A program made the translations under genes and the position numbers. This document shows, piece by piece, positions 59,671-64,000 of a DNA stretch of 64,000 bases. The stretch is from Apostichopus japonicus (Eukaryota; Echinodermata; Holothuroidea; Aspidochirotida; Stichopodidae). Position 1 is the stretch's first letter; every line of letters starts with the position of its first letter. The notes beneath the pieces were generated by a model. It was not told where the DNA came from. It made no database searches and saw only the letters and a program-made list of their open reading frames with translations. The stretch spans positions 19,302,094-19,366,093 of the forward strand of contig NC_092563.1 of assembly GCF_037975245.1 (NCBI RefSeq), written 5' to 3'.

Positions 59671-62600
59671 ATGTCGTCTTCCGAAAAAGGAGAAACTCAT
59701 ATTTCAAGCCAAGGTAAACGTATGTTCAACATAATCAAGCAAGACAAGGATATTAGTAGCCAGGAAATAGCGAATCTGTACGACGACTGGGCCACATCTT
59801 TTGAAAAGGTAATGCTTGAACTTGAACCAAACTAGATCCACTCTCAACGTCACTCTCCTTACTGTACGTACCGTAGTGTATAATGTCCTGTTCTTTGATG
59901 TAATAAGCAGATGCATTGGTAAAGTGTTGTCTAGGCCTAGTATGACCACTGATTGTGTAAGACACATTATTATAGAGTGCCTGTAATTTGTGGACCTGTA
60001 TTTTACTTGAACTACCATTATTCTGCTCAAGTTAAACTATATACATGTGGTAGGCTAACGTTTCTTTTTTCTTCTCTAATGTACTTGGTGTGATGAATTT
60101 CACAGGACATTGACTGACAAAATAATTGCAGAGTAATCGCTAAACTACTTGGCAGTATTAGGGTGGCAATTTTTTTATATTTATTTTTTATTTTTTATGG
60201 ATTATGACCCCTCCTCCATTGTGCAGCAATATTTGCACTCACCTTGATTCCATCCACCACCCCACTCCTCTTTAAGGTAAGTATGTAAACCTTATTGTAA
60301 CTAAGATTTAAAGTTACATAAATGTATAAGTAGCACACTCCCCGCATGGCTGGATTTTGTTTAGTATAATATTCCCCAATCGGTGTGTAATTAAAGGAAA
60401 ATATGGTCCTTTCTAGTAAAAATATGAATGCAATAATGATAATCACCTTTAATAAAAATGAAGTAAATCTTTCTATTACTGTGTTCGGTATCACATGGGC
60501 CGAATCTCTACGAATAGATGCATGACAGAAGGTAAATACGGTAACTGCTTTTGAAGGTGTGCTCGTGCTATACGTATGCAGGGACGTAGCTAAGGCCCAG
60601 GGACGTAGCTAAGGCCTGACGATTGAGGGGGGGGGGTGTAGTGGCTGAAATTGGATGGGTTTTGGAGCCAGAAAATTCCGACTGCTGCCTTGTACCTCCC
60701 CCCCCCCCCCCCCTCCACGCGCTACTCGTCAACAATACGGTCAGTGTCAGTCAGACACCCCATCTTTCGCGACTGCACTTTTCAACATTTTTCGATATAC
60801 ATTTGTACCACTGGCCCTCACTTCACAAACTTCTTAATCACTCTGGTTAAGCAAGTAAGCAACTGAGTATAAGTTATCTGCTTGAAGGATACATAGACTA
60901 CTTACTACAAAAGCTATGTTAATGTAACAAAGGGGAAACTTTTTTTTCAACAAATTATATTCGACGACATAGTGAATTACCAAAAGATACAGTGCTTCTT
61001 CCTAGCGCGCTTAATATTATTTTCGTTGGGGGTGTGGGGGGGGGGGGGCTATTTATCACTCATATGGAAATTTTTTCAATTGTTCACTTCATTCCAACTG
61101 AGCATTTGGAATGAAGTGAACAATTAAACATTTTGCAGAAAAAATGTTGAGATGACGAGATACGATAAGTTGTCAATTAAACATTTTGCAGAAAATTGTT
61201 CAATTGCTCAGTTGGAATGAAGTGAACAATTGAAAATTTTGCAGCAAAACGTCCAATTGACGAGATATAATAAGTTGTCAATTAAACATATTGCAAAAAA
61301 AAAGGCCAATTGATGAGATATGATAAGTTGTCAAATAAACATTTTGCACTTAATTGTTCAATTGCTCTTTTAAAGCAGCATTTTGCGTTTTGTCAGCTCC
61401 CTGGTACAACTGCAATAGACAATCTATACAAATCAAGCATGGTGTTGTATTACGCATTGGCCAATGACGTTTGTAGCTTTTAAATATTCATATTATGGGC
61501 GAGGTTTATTTGGATCCCAACGGAAAATATCTTCGAGAAAAATAAAGTTGATAGTTGTAAATTTTTCGACTTTTATGCCACCATTTGAAGTAAGATTTAA
61601 ATAGATAAGCTAGTTATGTATGTCGTTATGGCATCGTGGAATCAGTGAGGTGAGAAAAACCATAGAAAAGAACGCAAAATGCTGCTTTAAAGCAACTGAG
61701 CAATCCAACATTTTTCTGATTTTTGATAAGATTTTATCTTGTTATCTAAACAATTTACTGAAAAATGTCAACTTGTTGGGCAAAGTTTTTCTTATGTTGA
61801 TTGCACTTTTAAACTTCCGTAGATTAGCATTGAGTGTTTTATTGTATTCCATAGAGACATTAGGCCTATATATCCCGGACCTACTTGAAGCTAGCGAACA
61901 GGGTCAACCCACCCAATAGCAGAATTAGTACATAAAGAAACCGAATTGAAGCTGGCGAACGTTGTACAGTAGTTATATTAGGCTTTTTTTTAGAGTATTC
62001 AAAATCATACGAAGTTTTGTACGGTGGAGTATAAGGTTCGCGAGATACAATTTCTCAAAGTGGAAAGGAAAACGTGGTAAATATGACTGATTAAAGGTCA
62101 ATTTTGACCGAAATTGTTAGGTCATTCACAATCACAAGAATATATGAAAAGGCCTATAGGTAAATTAGAGTGCGACAGTCGGAAATTCCGACTATCACAC
62201 TCAAATTTTCCAACTATCGTCAGTTTTACCAAGATTGGGGGTGGGGGGGGGTGAGACCCCCCCACACCCACTCTAGCGACGTCCCTGTACGTATGCATGT
62301 TATAATGTCTGAATCTGTTAATATCTCATTGCAGGATAATGTGAAATTAAATTACAGAGGACCACATGAAATGAGCTCTGTTTTGGCAGAATTCGGTAAC
62401 AGTAAAGATGTTTCAGTGCTGGACGTTGGATCTGGGACTGGCTTACTCGGCGAAGCGGTAAGCTAGATTTAATTCAGTTTTACTGTACAGTCTTGAGTCT
62501 AAGAAAGTTGTGGAGGATACAACTAGGGTATGCTTGGGATGATTATGCTCAGTATAGAGATACCGTAGTATGAAGTAATGTCTACAGTCATTAAAACAAA

Positions 62601-63594
62601 ATATCAACAAAACCATGTGATATAGTCATGATGCTTATACAATGAATACCCCAGTGACGCAACAACGCACACTTCTACTGACTGTGTGCTTTAACCCAAG
62701 CGAGAGTGAAAGGAAGTCGAGAACCCCCTACTTACAAAAACAAAATCCTATTGTGCAGTATATTACATGCATGTATTTGGCATGCTAATATGACGTCTGT
62801 GGACGCTCAGCTTGTAGACATTATAAAGGTTTGATATTTGCAAACTTTGAACTTTGCTGACCCTTTGTGACATTTGAATTAGGTAAAAAACAATAGGGTC
62901 CTTGCACTCAATTCACGGAAGCCAAATGCTAAATACGAGATCTACTATTTTTACGTTTCTTGAAATACCGTATCGAGTTTACAAGGTTTTCAAGATTTGA
63001 CCTCTGCTGACCTAAAATGACCTCTGACCTTCTCCAGAAATAATTAAAAAAATTCACACAGTATTACACTAACCTATCTTGCAAATATGAGCTTCCTTGA
63101 TGTTTGGTTCTGGTGATGGAAGATTTTCATGTTTTGCTGACCTTTGATGACCCCATATGACCATGTACTAAATATAATGAAGCCACATGCCAAATATGAG
63201 ATCTTCTGTGCGTACCTATAACAAGATACCGTGTTTACAAGCAATGGCGTCACACACCCATACATACACGCATACACAAACGTCAACTTGACTGCATAGG
63301 TTACTACTTACCTGCCTTCGGCAAGTAACCAAACAAAAGAAGGATCCGCCCCTCATGCCAGCTATTCTAAGTACGCCACTGAATGTGACAAATTTTGAGA
63401 TCTCATGAGTATCACATATAAGTAACACATTGCAGCTATTTATTTTACATATTTTCAGTTGAAAGCTTTAGGCTTTACGAATGTTTCAGCTCTGGATATT
63501 TCTCAAAAGAGTCTGGACTTTTCTGAGAAGAAAGGAATTTACAAGAAACTATTTTGTGTTGATGTTGGGACAGATGGAATGCCATTCAATGATA
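59671..63594 (+). CDS. METTL27: METTL27-like SAM-dependent methyltransferase, copy D (exons 1-3; 3' part outside window)
   Basis: Plus-strand copy running off the right edge. Exons are 59671-59808, 62335-62457 and 63459-63594, in frame with GT/AG borders. Exon 1 begins MSSSEKGETH and ends in ANLYDDWATSFEK, the usual YDxW motif but with FEK in place of YDQ. Exon 2 has NYRGP, as in METTL27 proteins, and motif I, VLDVGSGTGLLGEA. Exon 3 has NVSALDISQKSLDFSEKKG and KLFCVDVG, and ends in phase 1 after MPFND, as in the other copies. Exons 4 and 5 (family lengths about 93 and 180-210 nt) should lie just beyond 64,000. Intron 1 holds a 1.7-kb hAT-like element whose end lies only 47 bp before exon 2. 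D is divergent (head-to-head) from pseudogene C. The start is the first in-frame ATG and has A at -3. Confidence 0.9.
60579..62287. mobile_element. 1.7-kb hAT-like element in intron 1 of copy D
   Basis: Termini CAGGGACGTAGC (with an immediate second copy of GGGACGTAGCTAAGGCC) and GCGACGTCCCTG, flanked by the perfect 8-bp duplication TACGTATG (60,571-60,578 and 62,288-62,295). Inside are a poly-G tract, a 27-bp perfect inverted repeat at 61,077-61,103 and 61,206-61,232, and tandem units with GATAAGTTGTCAATTAAACA. The longest internal open frame (61,620-61,919) shows no transposase features, so it looks non-autonomous. Confidence 0.88.
62830..63328 (-). mobile_element. partial relative of the GGTTACTTGCC element
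   Basis: The reverse strand starts GGTTACTTGCCGAAGGCAGG and continues with the GTGTGTGACGCC and CATATTTGGCATGTGGCTTC phrases also seen near 34,811-35,420. The left limit is vague. It lies in intron 2 of copy D. Confidence 0.45.
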
Positions 63595-63836
63595 GTAAGA
63601 CATTTTTTTTCTTTACTTACATATTCTTTAATTCTATAACCCCTTTTTCAGTTCTTTATTTTCAATCTTGCCTCTGATCGGCTTATAAATCTTGAAGACT
63701 AATACCTTAGTTTTGTTCACAAATATTATATCTCTACTCATACTGTCATATGCAGACCTTTGTGCTGCTATAGTTTCTGGCCAGTTTTCATTGCGCATGT
63801 ACACCTTCTACGACTAATACCTCTATACGCTATGAA

Positions 63837-64000
63837 CAGTGGCGGAGCTAGGGGTATTGGTCAGGGGGGGGGCGAGAATGGTCCGTAGGGGCGCTTTCGC
63901 CACTATCTAAGCGGAGGGCCACCACAGGTTGGCGCGGAGCGTACAGAAATAGTTTGAGTAAAGATACTCCCTAGATCGCCGGAAATGACCCTTTCCGGGC
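63837..64000 (+). mobile_element. hAT-like MITE (CAGTGGCGGAGC family), cut by window edge
   Basis: Begins CAGTGGCGGAGCTAGGGGTA and matches the member at 16,999-17,309 up to the end of the window (GGTTGGCGCGGAGCGTAC, CTCCCTAGATCGCCGGAAAT). The right terminus lies outside. It lies in intron 3 of copy D. Confidence 0.8.

Noticed and set aside
61620-61919. 99-codon open frame inside the 1.7-kb hAT-like element as a transposase remnant
   Set aside because: No BED zinc finger, catalytic or hAT dimerisation motif could be seen.

Overview
This is animal nuclear DNA: intron-rich, AT-rich and crowded with microsatellites, minisatellites, tRNA-derived SINEs, non-LTR and Ty3/gypsy debris and many hAT-like miniature transposons. 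Gene content (an alpha-carbonic anhydrase with vertebrate-like exon boundaries and a small family of METTL27-like methyltransferases) suggests an invertebrate deuterostome. An echinoderm is my best guess, but that is inference, not a database result.

Layout. (1) 1-11,006, plus strand: the last six exons of a cytosolic-type alpha-carbonic anhydrase; its first exons lie upstream of the window. Its introns hold a ~140-bp satellite, a 57-bp minisatellite, a purine-rich repeat and a LINE tail. (2) 11,007-20,364: no host gene recognised. It holds a 20-bp hairpin-forming tandem array, several hAT-like elements, a TIR element with a second transposon nested in it, and a broken LINE. (3) 20,365-36,697, plus strand: complete five-exon METTL27-like gene A, with a 10-kb first intron full of repeats. 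(4) 39,167-47,337, minus strand: complete five-exon METTL27-like gene B, tail-to-tail with A. (5) 52,067-55,236, minus strand: two decayed exons of a third copy (C). Between them lies a ~2.1-kb array of a ~59-bp repeat carrying the palindrome TGACGTCA in nearly every unit. (6) 59,671 to the right edge, plus strand: the first three exons of a fourth copy (D); the rest is outside the window.

The three intact METTL27-like copies keep the same intron phases and nearly the same exon lengths (exon 3 is 136 nt in all three; exon 4 is 93 nt in A and B). This points to local gene duplication with inversions rather than retroposition. All keep the N-terminal LYDDW motif and the SAM-binding motif D-x-GSGTGL. 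No operon-like or pathway link between the carbonic anhydrase and the methyltransferases is visible; they are just neighbours.

The most striking non-genic features are the CRE-palindrome satellite inside the dead gene copy, and a set of non-autonomous hAT-like elements from several families. Seven copies have perfect or near-perfect 8-bp target duplications, two are nested, and one has been reduced to 64 bp. Most long open frames in the window are by-products of tandem repeats and are not reported as genes.
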